From: Pleomorphovibrio marinus
GTDB taxonomy: Bacteria; Bacteroidota; Bacteroidia; Cytophagales; Cyclobacteriaceae
Direction of reading: 5' to 3'
NCBI RefSeq assembly: GCF_003347495.1
Contig: NZ_QCXY01000007.1
Location: 124,001 to 188,000 of the forward strand
DNA length: 64,000 nucleotides
This document shows, piece by piece, positions 36,407 through 44,926 of this stretch (position 1 is its first letter; every line of letters begins with the position of its first letter). A program made the translations under genes and the position numbers. The notes beneath the pieces were generated by a model. It searched no databases. It saw nothing but the letters and a program-made list of their open reading frames with translations, and was not told the origin of the DNA.

Positions 36407-37273
36407 TCAATCATTTAGCTTTTCCCCGATATTCTCCAATGCAGCACGGAGTGCTTCCGGATCTTCTGCATATTTGCGTAAATCCAGGATTTCTACTTTT
36501 TGGAAATCAATGGGGTGACTTTCGCTTTGCAGGGAAATATACCCCTCAGGGATTAGTTCTCCATCTTTTTTCGCGGAGGGATCGTGATTGGATACATTAC
36601 CCCCTCCATATTGGGGTTTTTGATAACTAAGTACAGTGTCTCCTTCTAGAATATGGTGTGCCACAGAGTCCCCGAGAACCAAGAAGTAGGCTGCTACCCA
36701 TTGATCCCCATGGTAGGTCTTGGAATTTGAATTGAGGCAGTGGGGGGTAAATAGTTCTCCGTCGATTTCCACATGTGTCCCAGGAGTGCACAGGTTACTG
36801 GTGGGCCTGGGGTTTTCTCCGTCCCCTCCCAATAGCTGTCCCTCTATGGAGATGGGAAAGTCCTGGTCTTTGGTCATACTCTCAGGGGATTGACCATGCA
36901 GCATAACCCCTGAATTCCTGAAAGCCCATCCTTCTCCTCCAGGGGCTTGTTCGCCAACAAACCTGTAGGTTACCCTGAACAAGTAGTGGGAAAAGGACTC
37001 GTCAAAGAAAATATGCCCATATTGTTGGTCGAAATCATCGTATCCGTCGTACCTGACTTTCATAAGGTTATCCTCCACCCTGAAGGTGTTTCCAAAATTT
37101 TCATCCAACTCGTGTTTAGAAATCTTGATCCTCCACCCGTCCAAATTCTCCCCATTAAAGAGGCTTCTCCATTCCATTCCTTCTTTATCCAATTGGTAAT
37201 TGGTCTCCTTGGGTGCTTGGCAGGAATAGCAGGAAATTAAACAAAATAATAGAGCGATAGGGATAGTTCTCAT
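36407..37273 (-). CDS. DUF1080 (3-keto-disaccharide hydrolase domain) lipoprotein
   Basis: A 288-residue lipoprotein (LISCYSC near residues 13-19) with one DUF1080 concanavalin-like domain. Typical motifs are WRSLFNGENLDGWRI near the start, FRNSGVMLHGQ in the middle and YISLQSESHPIDFQKVEI near the end. Members of this family act on oxidised (3-keto) glycosides or bind carbohydrate. No keto-sugar dehydrogenase is adjacent, so the role here is open. It is divergent from the cupin gene, with about 150 bp between them. Confidence 0.88.
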   Translation of the reverse strand: MRTIPIALLFCLISCYSCQAPKETNYQLDKEGMEWRSLFNGENLDGWRIKISKHELDENFGNTFRVEDNLMKVRYDGYDDFDQQYGHIFFDESFSHYLFRVTYRFVGEQAPGGEGWAFRNSGVMLHGQSPESMTKDQDFPISIEGQLLGGDGENPRPTSNLCTPGTHVEIDGELFTPHCLNSNSKTYHGDQWVAAYFLVLGDSVAHHILEGDTVLSYQKPQYGGGNVSNHDPSAKKDGELIPEGYISLQSESHPIDFQKVEILDLRKYAEDPEALRAALENIGEKLND

Positions 37274-37426
37274 TGGGTATGTTATTGATGATCTTGTGAA
37301 TCAAGTAATGTCCAAAAGGACAGATATCCCAAAAATGGTTAAAAAAAAGCATATTTTTTATTAAATTGCGTAAAATTGTATGGTCAACGACAAGACCTTA
37401 TTCACCTATTTACTGCATTAGACCTT

Positions 37427-38350
37427 ATGAAGCAAAGTGTTTTTATACTGATATCCTTTTTGTTATCCCTTTCCGGATTTACCCAGCAAAATTTGGTGAA
37501 AATAGCAAAATTGAGCCAAGGAGATGAAAGTGGACTTGAGGCAATCAGGCAGGATTTTATCGATAAAAACCCTGGATACGACCTTCATTATCATGCTGAA
37601 ACCCAATCTTTAGATCCTAAAGATATCACTCAAGTGGTATTTGTGCAGGAAGGCGGCGGTACTGCTTTGGTTAAAGGAAATAAAGAAAAATCCAGTAAAG
37701 TAGCCATTGGGGATATTGTCCTTCTGAAAAAAGGGGAAAGGATGGAGGTAGACAGTTTGTTGAGCCTTTTGGTTTTTGACGTTCCTGAAAAACCTTCTGA
37801 AGAACTTCCCAATTTCATCAGGCCGGATTGGGATCCGAACATCACCGATGAACCCGGAGGCTGTGCCACAGAGACAAATGCCTATAGACGAATATTGTTG
37901 ACATGGAAAAAAGAGGTTGGAAACTATGTTTATCATGCTATTAATGCCCACAGGGTAAGGATTATGGACTCCTTTAGCCATTACCATCCCGAAGAAATAG
38001 GGTTTGAGGAATTTTATCTTGTGCAAATGGTTATGCCTGGTGCTAAATTAATCACCAGTGAAAAAGTGGACGTGATTTCTAATCCGGAAGCTGTGAAAAA
38101 AGAACAGGTGGATTCGTTATTTGATGAATACAAGCTAGATGTAGGGGATTTGGTTTACCTTCCCAGAGGCGTCATGCACCGGGGACTGGGAGGTGTTTTG
38201 GCCCAGGTGATCACGGTACCTGGATTTATTCCCGGATCAGAATATGGGGTGGATCATTGGATCAAACAAATCAACAACAACCTTGGATTAAAGGGGGATG
38301 ATGCCCTGCCTTTCAATGAAGGGGCATCCGATCATCAAGTGATTTATTGA
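37427..38350 (+). CDS. Secreted cupin-domain protein
   Basis: A 307-residue protein with a clear signal peptide (MKQSVFILISFLLSLSGFTQ). An in-frame TTG at 37376 extends the frame, but the ATG at 37427 begins the signal peptide and is chosen. Two cupin-like halves are visible. The first has VVFVQEGGGTALV. The second has SHYHPEEIGFEEFYLVQ, a possible metal-binding HxH plus Glu set, and LVYLPRGVMHRGLGG. This resembles bicupins, but the exact family and reaction are not recognised. Confidence 0.75.
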   Translation: MKQSVFILISFLLSLSGFTQQNLVKIAKLSQGDESGLEAIRQDFIDKNPGYDLHYHAETQSLDPKDITQVVFVQEGGGTALVKGNKEKSSKVAIGDIVLLKKGERMEVDSLLSLLVFDVPEKPSEELPNFIRPDWDPNITDEPGGCATETNAYRRILLTWKKEVGNYVYHAINAHRVRIMDSFSHYHPEEIGFEEFYLVQMVMPGAKLITSEKVDVISNPEAVKKEQVDSLFDEYKLDVGDLVYLPRGVMHRGLGGVLAQVITVPGFIPGSEYGVDHWIKQINNNLGLKGDDALPFNEGASDHQVIY

Positions 38351-38538
38351 CAGAAATCCATATTTTGAAATACCCTTCTTAAGAATTCCTACGTATAGGG
38401 AAAGGTATGGGCATAATATTAGACTAAACAGCGTTCACGGACTTTTTAAATAATCCTCCGGTATCTGGTCAAAAAAAAGGGGTACGGGGTCTTTCTAGCA
38501 GTCATTAAGGGACATTTCCTATTGCCTTTCTAAGTCGA

Positions 38539-40689
38539 CTAGAATTTGCTTTTGATCTTTTGAAGACGTTCGTTGAAAGAAACCTTGTTCTCCAATTTTT
38601 GGAAAACCCATGCGTTCGCCCTACTCACTGGGCCTTTTTCCAGATTGAGCTGGTGGTTTTTTAAAATTTCGTTAATGTATTCATCCATTTCCTCACTTTG
38701 GGTGTTATTCATTCCCAAGGATGGTGGTGGGTTGGTATTCATGCTTTGAAAATCGGAAGTCTCCTGAAAAAGGCAGAACTTATTTTCACCGATGCATGCC
38801 AAGCCCTGTTTTTGGGCCATTTCAGCAAAGTAAGGGGTAAATAAATCCCGAAAGGATAGGCTGATTTGATACAAATTTTCTGGATTATCTTTGCGGTACA
38901 ACCATAGTTTCCCTTCTGCGGGGGACACTTTTTTGATGGTATCCTTAGGTGCAGGATGGCTGCTAACCAGGTTTCGGTCTTGATTCCATTTTTTCCAGGA
39001 TTCCGGATTATAATGAAAGGGAAACAAGGTGTGGTGCAATAAACTGTTTTCGGCTTCCAAAGTGTCAAGCCAGAAGATTTTTCGGTCACCATTTATGGAA
39101 TTATTGCGAAGGATCCAGTGGGTGGATATAAAATTATTGATCGCTGCTGTATCCTGATACCCATTTTGAAAAAGGGTGTCCTTCATTGTTCCTAAAGGGA
39201 TTTTGGCGGCAATCAGGTTTCCCATTCCTTCGCTGAATTGACTTTTGGCCCAAACCGGATCCTTATCCTGCCACAGGGCGAAAAGTGAATCCGGAGGATA
39301 CTCATTTTTCTTCAGTTCATTAAAAATGGCCTCTAGTATTTCCTGCTCGGTGTCATCAATGAGAGAATCCCTAAGAATTTCATAAAACAGGGTAGAAAAA
39401 TAATTGAAATTCCCGTCCAGCTCCTCGAAGGGATATTTTCGTACCTCTTGTGTCAGTTTGGTAATGGTGTTCCATTTTGTTTCGGCCAACTGCAAATTGC
39501 TGGATCTGTTTTCTCGGCTTATTTTTAGGGAATCAATGGTTCTCAATTCCTTTTGGATCAATTCTTCAAAAAGCTTGGCCTCTTCATAGTTTATGAATTG
39601 GTCATTTGTGATGTGCTGGGTGAGTTCTATGAGCCTATCATGATGAAAAACCACTTTTTTGATTTCTTTTCCGGTAATAAGGGTAAAGAGATGCTTGAAT
39701 GTCTCCCCACCGAATTCCTCGGCATTTTTCAAAATATCGGCTCTCTGGGCATTGACAGTGAGCTTTTGAATGGCAAACTCCTTTACTTTTTGTGCGTCTT
39801 TAAAACTCACACCATTATCAGCCATGAGTATGTCAAATCCAGGGACTCCGCGCTCGGGTATAAACCAAGGGTTGATATCGGCATTAAGGATTTTGGGAGA
39901 AAGGCCAAAAAAATGAAGTTCACCTGCCTTATCGTTGATGTAGTACATGTTTTCGTCCAATCTGGTTAAGTCAAAGCCTGCTTTTACACTGCCTCTCCCC
40001 ACCATAGCCAGTTTTTTCCGGGCTTCCCTATTTGGCAACTCACTCTGTTGAAGGCTTAAATAGGACTGTATGAATCGCTCAACATCCCATTCTGCGGAAT
40101 TTATATCGTTGTATAATTTGAACAAAAGATCCCCCTTCTCCCTATCGCTTAGCCCCATCTTTATTCCACCCGTGTTTGGGCCCCAATTGGTAAAAAGAAA
40201 CCCCAAAACCTCTTGGTTTAGAGGAAGAAGCAGATAATCCTCCCACTCTTCTTGAAAGTTCAATTTCTCCAAAATAGTATGTTCACTTACTTCCCGGTTG
40301 ATTACCCTCCTTTTGATCCTTCCTGTCAACCTGGTTTCTGCGGAAATTAGTTCTTCTTTTTCTTTACTTTCCAAGGATTCGAATTCTTTCAAGGATTTCA
40401 AGCACTCCATAATTTCACCATAGCAAGCATCCGCCTGATCTCTAATAATGGATTGCTCTAACACATTGACCCTAGCTTCACTCAAAGAAGCAATCACCTC
40501 ACCATAATATTCGGCAGTGATCAATTCGCCCATTTCTTTGATCTCCATGGTGAGGTTTGCAGTAGGTTGCAATTTGGATTTGCCTCCAAAAATCCCCAGC
40601 GGGTTCCACCAGTACAAAAGTAAGATTGCTGCTAATACAAGGACGATGTCCAAAACAAATCTGGCGCTATGGAAGAACTGACGTATCAT
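38539..40689 (-). CDS. Membrane-anchored protein with extended DUF4230-like domain (716 aa)
   Basis: A 716-residue protein with one N-terminal membrane helix (about 12-30, IVLVLAAILLLYWW) preceded by basic residues, so the bulk should be periplasmic. Residues about 50-360 look like a DUF4230 domain: MGELITAEYYGEV, then VGRGSVKAGFDLTRL, GLSPKILNADI and AIQKLTVNAQRADILKNAEE. The remaining 350 residues are largely helical and not recognised. It is the last gene of a four-gene unit; its ATG overlaps the stop of the short DUF4230 gene by four bases. Function unknown. Confidence 0.72.
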   Translation of the reverse strand: MIRQFFHSARFVLDIVLVLAAILLLYWWNPLGIFGGKSKLQPTANLTMEIKEMGELITAEYYGEVIASLSEARVNVLEQSIIRDQADACYGEIMECLKSLKEFESLESKEKEELISAETRLTGRIKRRVINREVSEHTILEKLNFQEEWEDYLLLPLNQEVLGFLFTNWGPNTGGIKMGLSDREKGDLLFKLYNDINSAEWDVERFIQSYLSLQQSELPNREARKKLAMVGRGSVKAGFDLTRLDENMYYINDKAGELHFFGLSPKILNADINPWFIPERGVPGFDILMADNGVSFKDAQKVKEFAIQKLTVNAQRADILKNAEEFGGETFKHLFTLITGKEIKKVVFHHDRLIELTQHITNDQFINYEEAKLFEELIQKELRTIDSLKISRENRSSNLQLAETKWNTITKLTQEVRKYPFEELDGNFNYFSTLFYEILRDSLIDDTEQEILEAIFNELKKNEYPPDSLFALWQDKDPVWAKSQFSEGMGNLIAAKIPLGTMKDTLFQNGYQDTAAINNFISTHWILRNNSINGDRKIFWLDTLEAENSLLHHTLFPFHYNPESWKKWNQDRNLVSSHPAPKDTIKKVSPAEGKLWLYRKDNPENLYQISLSFRDLFTPYFAEMAQKQGLACIGENKFCLFQETSDFQSMNTNPPPSLGMNNTQSEEMDEYINEILKNHQLNLEKGPVSRANAWVFQKLENKVSFNERLQKIKSKF

Positions 40690-41309
40690 CGTTGCACATT
40701 ATCAGGGTCATTTTCCAGGTTTACCTTTTTTATCCGTAAACTATCACTTTTAAAATGTATATAAATTTCATCAAAACCAAAGGAGCTTAAAAGGGTCTGA
40801 ATCAGTTTCCGGGTATTCTCCTGGCTGGTTTTTACCATACCCATGTATTGAAGACTTTCCCGAATATCCAACTCGGCAGATCTAAAAAAATCCTCCTGAT
40901 CCTGCAAGGATATATTATTCAAAAACCTATTGGTATTAGAGATTAGGGTGTCCTCCACAAAGCTCGATGGTGGATAGGAAAAATTAACGACTTCAACCGG
41001 GGGAAGGTGAAGGGTGATTTTTTTCCCCTCAATGACAACATCCTCTTCCAAGATGTTGCTGAGGTTTATTCCCGTTTTGACCTTGGCTTGGGAATATGCC
41101 AAAAAGGTAGTTTCATTAAGGGGAATGAAAAACACCCTTTTGGTCTTTTTCCCATAAACTACCTTATCCACCGTAAATTCCGAAGTCACCAGGTCGCTGG
41201 CCTGTTGTATTTTACCCACCACCATCGCCCTGTCATCCGAATGGCAGGAAAAAAGGCCTAGCAGATACCCAGCAACTGAAGCAATAAGGATTAGTCTCTT
41301 GTTCCTCAT
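40686..41309 (-). CDS. Short DUF4230 lipoprotein-like protein (207 aa)
   Basis: A 207-residue DUF4230-type protein with an N-terminal hydrophobic segment ending GLFSC (Cys22), consistent with a lipoprotein. The domain pattern is visible as LVTSEFTVDKVV, AKVKTGINLSNI, ITLHLPPVEVVNFSY and the terminal helix ENTRKLIQTLLSSFGF. It overlaps both neighbours by ATGA junctions, so its synthesis is tied to the muramidase upstream and the long DUF4230 protein downstream. DUF4230 has no assigned function. Confidence 0.8.
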   Translation of the reverse strand: MRNKRLILIASVAGYLLGLFSCHSDDRAMVVGKIQQASDLVTSEFTVDKVVYGKKTKRVFFIPLNETTFLAYSQAKVKTGINLSNILEEDVVIEGKKITLHLPPVEVVNFSYPPSSFVEDTLISNTNRFLNNISLQDQEDFFRSAELDIRESLQYMGMVKTSQENTRKLIQTLLSSFGFDEIYIHFKSDSLRIKKVNLENDPDNVQR

Positions 41310-43117
41310 GACATTTCATTTTTTATCCTTTCGTAGGCTTGCTGCATTTTTTCATGGTACCGGTTGACTGCATAACTTGGCCCGTTATATCCGTATGCAA
41401 AGGCCTCCCAGTCATATTTCCCTTTGTTTTCTTCCGAGATGTAATGGATTAGGGCTTTCTTCCTTACTTCTTTTGTTTTGATAAATTCCAAAAAATCCAA
41501 AAAATGGTACTTTTCGGATAACTGCTGCTTTTCTTCAAAGTCAGCGGCATTTTTGTAGCCCCTGCCTTTTATATTATGCTCTATATTCTCCCCTAGAATC
41601 TGGAAAAGGCCCCAGGATGCGGAATAGATGGCTGCCTTTGGATTGATGATTTTGGCCTTTTCCAGCCGCTCATATTCGGCAGCTCCTCCTTTATAATGGT
41701 CCCGGGTCCAGTTTTTATAAAGGATATCCTCGTTTCCTATCAGGTAATCTTCCGGGTTTAGTTTATCCTTTTCCAGCCATTTCCAAAACTTGTGGCCTTC
41801 AAATAGTATTTTGGCCCTGCCGTCCTTCAAATGTCCACGGCCGTTTCCGGTTTCCACAGTGACAACGGCTTTTACTACCGGCAAAGACAACCTGAGGCCT
41901 TCCTCTTCGGCTAACTCCTCTAAAGCCAACCTCATATCCATATCACTTAACACCTTGCTGTGGGTGTTATCATTGATTTGCACAAAGCCTTCCCCTTCCG
42001 CTGTTCCTACCGGATTTTCTACGGAACGGGAAAGGATTTTTCTTCTTTCGTCAGGGGAGGAGGCGGGTAAGGAAAGGGGTGTATTGGCAAACCTAAACTC
42101 TTTGTCTTCCTCCATGAAATATCGGTCATCACTGTCAATTTGATTCAATTCTAGGTTATCCATTTCCGCAACCTTTCCGGGAGAGGAATCTCCGAGTATT
42201 TTACCTTGGAGAGTGGTTTCCCTCCCTGTGTCTTTCTTGGCATTGGGATCGGTCCATCTTCCTTTGAGGTACTTGAGAGACCGATCACCAAAATAGAAGG
42301 CAATCATCATCAAAAAGGCAGTTTCAAAAAATTCAAACTGTTGACGGATCAGAGCCAGTTCCCCCCCGGAATAGGAGGAACCGAAACTGGTGATCAACAG
42401 GGACATACCACCTAGTAACAAGGTAAAGGCTATCATGCCCCGAACTGTACCTGTAGGAAGCCCAAAAGTCTGGCTGCGGTAAGGGTTGTATTTTGGCGCA
42501 ATGAGTTCACTCTCCTCAACAGGTTCCCCAGCGATATACCTCTTCCTTGCGGCATCTATCCTGTTCCAATCCTCATCCGTAATACCATAATTGATATTGT
42601 AGTGGTAAACCGACCACATGAAATAAACCAAAAAAACCGAAATCCAAATTACCGAAGTGGCTAACCCTACCGCCTGAAAGACATTGCCGTGTTCCAAATA
42701 GACAAAAAAAGAACCTAGGAAACCAATGATGGTTAGCAATACTGTCAACACCACCGTGCCCTTAAAAAAAACGTGATGGGAGGGGTTATTGTTCGGGGTC
42801 CTGGTTTTGACCACAGGGCTTACATGTCTTGCGATGGCTGTATAAAGCAAAGCCACCGCAATCAATAAAAACACCGCTGCGCCAAAGCCCCTGTTGGCAC
42901 TATCAAAAGTGGGAACCAATCCGAACAACAGAATCAATGTTCCTAACAGAATGCCGCCAATTTTTACATATAGGTATTTCTGCCGCTGTTTTTCTTTTTG
43001 GTCTTTAGCTATCTGTTCATTTCTATCCTTTTCCTCCTCTGCCGAAAAGGTTTGGGTTTCCTTCGCTTCAATGGAATCCGGTGGGGAATCTTTCGGTTTT
43101 TTGCTTTTTGCTTCCAT
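41306..43117 (-). CDS. Polytopic membrane protein with C-terminal N-acetylmuramidase domain
   Basis: A 603-residue fusion. A charged N-terminus (about 1-48) leads into about six membrane helices (between about 50 and 270), then a linker. Residues about 395-600 match the N-acetylmuramidase (DUF3380) fold of phage-type lysozymes: AVVTVETGNGRGH with the candidate catalytic Glu, AKILFEGHKFWKWL, and AIYSASWGLFQILG. Positive residues after helices two, four and six suggest that both ends face the cytoplasm, which is unexpected for a peptidoglycan hydrolase. It begins 37 bp after the DUF5675 gene and overlaps the DUF4230 gene by ATGA. Confidence 0.82.
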   Translation of the reverse strand: MEAKSKKPKDSPPDSIEAKETQTFSAEEEKDRNEQIAKDQKEKQRQKYLYVKIGGILLGTLILLFGLVPTFDSANRGFGAAVFLLIAVALLYTAIARHVSPVVKTRTPNNNPSHHVFFKGTVVLTVLLTIIGFLGSFFVYLEHGNVFQAVGLATSVIWISVFLVYFMWSVYHYNINYGITDEDWNRIDAARKRYIAGEPVEESELIAPKYNPYRSQTFGLPTGTVRGMIAFTLLLGGMSLLITSFGSSYSGGELALIRQQFEFFETAFLMMIAFYFGDRSLKYLKGRWTDPNAKKDTGRETTLQGKILGDSSPGKVAEMDNLELNQIDSDDRYFMEEDKEFRFANTPLSLPASSPDERRKILSRSVENPVGTAEGEGFVQINDNTHSKVLSDMDMRLALEELAEEEGLRLSLPVVKAVVTVETGNGRGHLKDGRAKILFEGHKFWKWLEKDKLNPEDYLIGNEDILYKNWTRDHYKGGAAEYERLEKAKIINPKAAIYSASWGLFQILGENIEHNIKGRGYKNAADFEEKQQLSEKYHFLDFLEFIKTKEVRKKALIHYISEENKGKYDWEAFAYGYNGPSYAVNRYHEKMQQAYERIKNEMS

Positions 43118-43154
43118 GACGGAAAAATGGTTTGGATTACTGGGACAATTTATT

Positions 43155-43979
43155 TTAGGTAGATGGAACTGCTATTTCTTTTTCAGACAGTACATGAACT
43201 TTTTCAAACCAATCCTCATTAAGGATCTGTATGGAAATAGGTGCTTGGTTTTCGTTCAATAGAGGCCTAAGCGTTTTGTAGAGTCGTTCGAAAGCCAGTC
43301 TGGAATAAGTGATCATACTTTGGGTGCTGGAGTCGGTAATTCCATCTGCTACTAAAACACAGCCCCTGGTATCCTGGTGGGTATTGCCAATATGGATGTA
43401 AACCAAGTTGTAGTTGGGTATTTCCTTGATTTCTATATGAAAATCGAACCAAGAGAACATGTTTCTGTACCTCTGAGTAAGATCGGTTAGATTACGGTTG
43501 AGTTCCAGGGGGTAGGTTCCTTGTGGAATCCTGGTATTTCCATCCTTTTTTTCATCCCTGTGGGTATCCTCCAAAGTATAGGCAAAAAATCGGTTGTGTA
43601 TAAAGAGTAAGCCCAAAGTAGTTTGCCCATCGTCCTTATACCGGAGAAGGGTAACGTAATTTTTTGACAGTGGAATGGTCAATGGTCTTTCTTCCTTTAA
43701 CCTTTCCTCAATTTTCTTAATTTTCTCTTCCCAGTTGACCGGGGGCTGGGGCGTGGGAGTTGGTACAGGGTCTGTTGGTTTTTCTTTTTCTGTAGCAGGC
43801 TTTCTGCTAGTGAACAATTCTTTTAACCCTTCAGCCCCTTTTTCAATTAAAAGAATAATGTATCCTATAAAACCCACTAACCACATCCATATTTTGTCCA
43901 AAAGCTGTGGTTCTGTAAAAAAAACCAATGCCAATACAACTACTATGACCAAGAAAAATAAAACCAAATAGCGGTTCAT
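43155..43979 (-). CDS. Membrane protein with C-terminal DUF5675 domain
   Basis: A 274-residue protein, first gene of the four-gene unit. Two hydrophobic helices (about 4-22 and 30-47) are followed by a basic stretch (KELFTSRKP) and a proline-rich linker (PVPTPTPQPP). A DUF5675 domain (about 105-260) follows, with GLLFIHNRFFAYTLED, TRIPQGTYPLEL and HIGNTHQDTRGCVLV. The Gly-Cys motif recalls the catalytic Cys region of L,D-transpeptidases, but homology is not claimed. DUF5675 domains also occur in phage genomes. The basic stretch predicts a cytoplasmic C-terminus. Confidence 0.8.
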   Translation of the reverse strand: MNRYLVLFFLVIVVVLALVFFTEPQLLDKIWMWLVGFIGYIILLIEKGAEGLKELFTSRKPATEKEKPTDPVPTPTPQPPVNWEEKIKKIEERLKEERPLTIPLSKNYVTLLRYKDDGQTTLGLLFIHNRFFAYTLEDTHRDEKKDGNTRIPQGTYPLELNRNLTDLTQRYRNMFSWFDFHIEIKEIPNYNLVYIHIGNTHQDTRGCVLVADGITDSSTQSMITYSRLAFERLYKTLRPLLNENQAPISIQILNEDWFEKVHVLSEKEIAVPST

Positions 43980-44462
43980 GTTACTTGAGGTTTTTGTATG
44001 GTTAAAGAAGGGAGTTTCTGATAAATAATTAAATAAAATACTGCCTTATATAATTTAATCAAAAGATAATTATTAATTGAGGATTATCAAAAATATCCAG
44101 GGGAATTATTTTGGCAATGAGGGAATTACCTTTGTAAATGCTCACAAGTCATTCTAAATGTAATTAAAAAGAAGAAGTTAGGGACTGGGTCTAGAATTCG
44201 ATTTTGTTTATAGATTGTTTTTCTGTCCAAAAACTTCGGTAGCTAAGCTTTATAAGTTCAAGAGTGTCATTTTTTTTATAAGATTATTTTATTTCAAAAG
44301 CACCACTTTTGCCGTTCATAATCAAAATAAACCGCTGGTTTACAGAGGTCTTATGTAGAATTGTACTAAATAAGGGAAATGTCAGGATTTCGGCATTCTT
44401 TATTTGACTGTAAAAAGATTAATTTCTAATTTAAGTTTTAATCAACCGAATTTGGAAAAGTA
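43980..44462. other. 483-bp divergent intergenic region
   Basis: An AT-rich region between the envelope cluster and the molybdenum hydroxylase genes, which diverge from it. It holds a perfect inverted repeat TAAACC-GCT-GGTTTA at 44328-44342, which could be an operator. It also has a TAnnTTTG-type box TACCTTTG at 44127-44134 on the plus strand, with a short 13-base spacer to a TTG. No small gene was supported. Confidence 0.5.
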
Positions 44463-44924
44463 ATGGCTAACTACAATTTAAAAATCAACGGTAAAAGCTA
44501 CCAGGTGGATGTAGATGAGGACACTCCACTGCTGTGGGTGCTCAGGGACCACCTTGGCTTGGTAGGTACTAAGTATTCCTGTGGTATCGCACAGTGCGGT
44601 GCCTGCAAAGTATTAATCAAAGATGATGCGGTGCCAGCATGCGTATTACCGGTTTCCCAGGTAGGGGAGGATGAGGTCACCACTATAGAAGGGTTGTCCG
44701 AAAGTGGAGACCATCCCTTGCAGGAAGCCTGGAATGAAGTCGATGTAGCTCAGTGTGGCTATTGCCAAGCTGGTCAGATCATGGCGGCAGCCGCTCTATT
44801 AAAGAAGAACCCGGCACCATCTGATGAAGAGGTAATGGATGCCATGAATGGCAATATTTGCCGATGTGGAACCTATCACCGAATTAAAGAAGCTGTATTA
44901 TTGGCTTCCTCCAAAATCAAATAA
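44463..44924 (+). CDS. iorA: 2Fe-2S subunit of a molybdenum hydroxylase (IorA-like)
   Basis: A 153-residue electron-transfer subunit with two [2Fe-2S] clusters. The plant-ferredoxin type cluster uses YSCGIAQCGACKV and the Cys in VPACVLP. The second, all-helical cluster uses QCGYCQAG and NICRCGTYHRI. This is the small subunit of the isoquinoline 1-oxidoreductase / xanthine dehydrogenase family. Only two nucleotides separate its stop from the catalytic subunit. No FAD subunit is present, so electrons probably pass to a cytochrome or similar acceptor, as in aldehyde oxidoreductases of this subgroup. Confidence 0.93.
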   Translation: MANYNLKINGKSYQVDVDEDTPLLWVLRDHLGLVGTKYSCGIAQCGACKVLIKDDAVPACVLPVSQVGEDEVTTIEGLSESGDHPLQEAWNEVDVAQCGYCQAGQIMAAAALLKKNPAPSDEEVMDAMNGNICRCGTYHRIKEAVLLASSKIK

Positions 44925-44926
44925 CC

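Noticed and set aside
38539-43979. Prophage lysis cassette
   Set aside because: A muramidase and DUF5675 could suggest phage, but there are no holin, tail, capsid, integrase or att signs. DUF4230 proteins and large membrane domains do not fit a lysis module.
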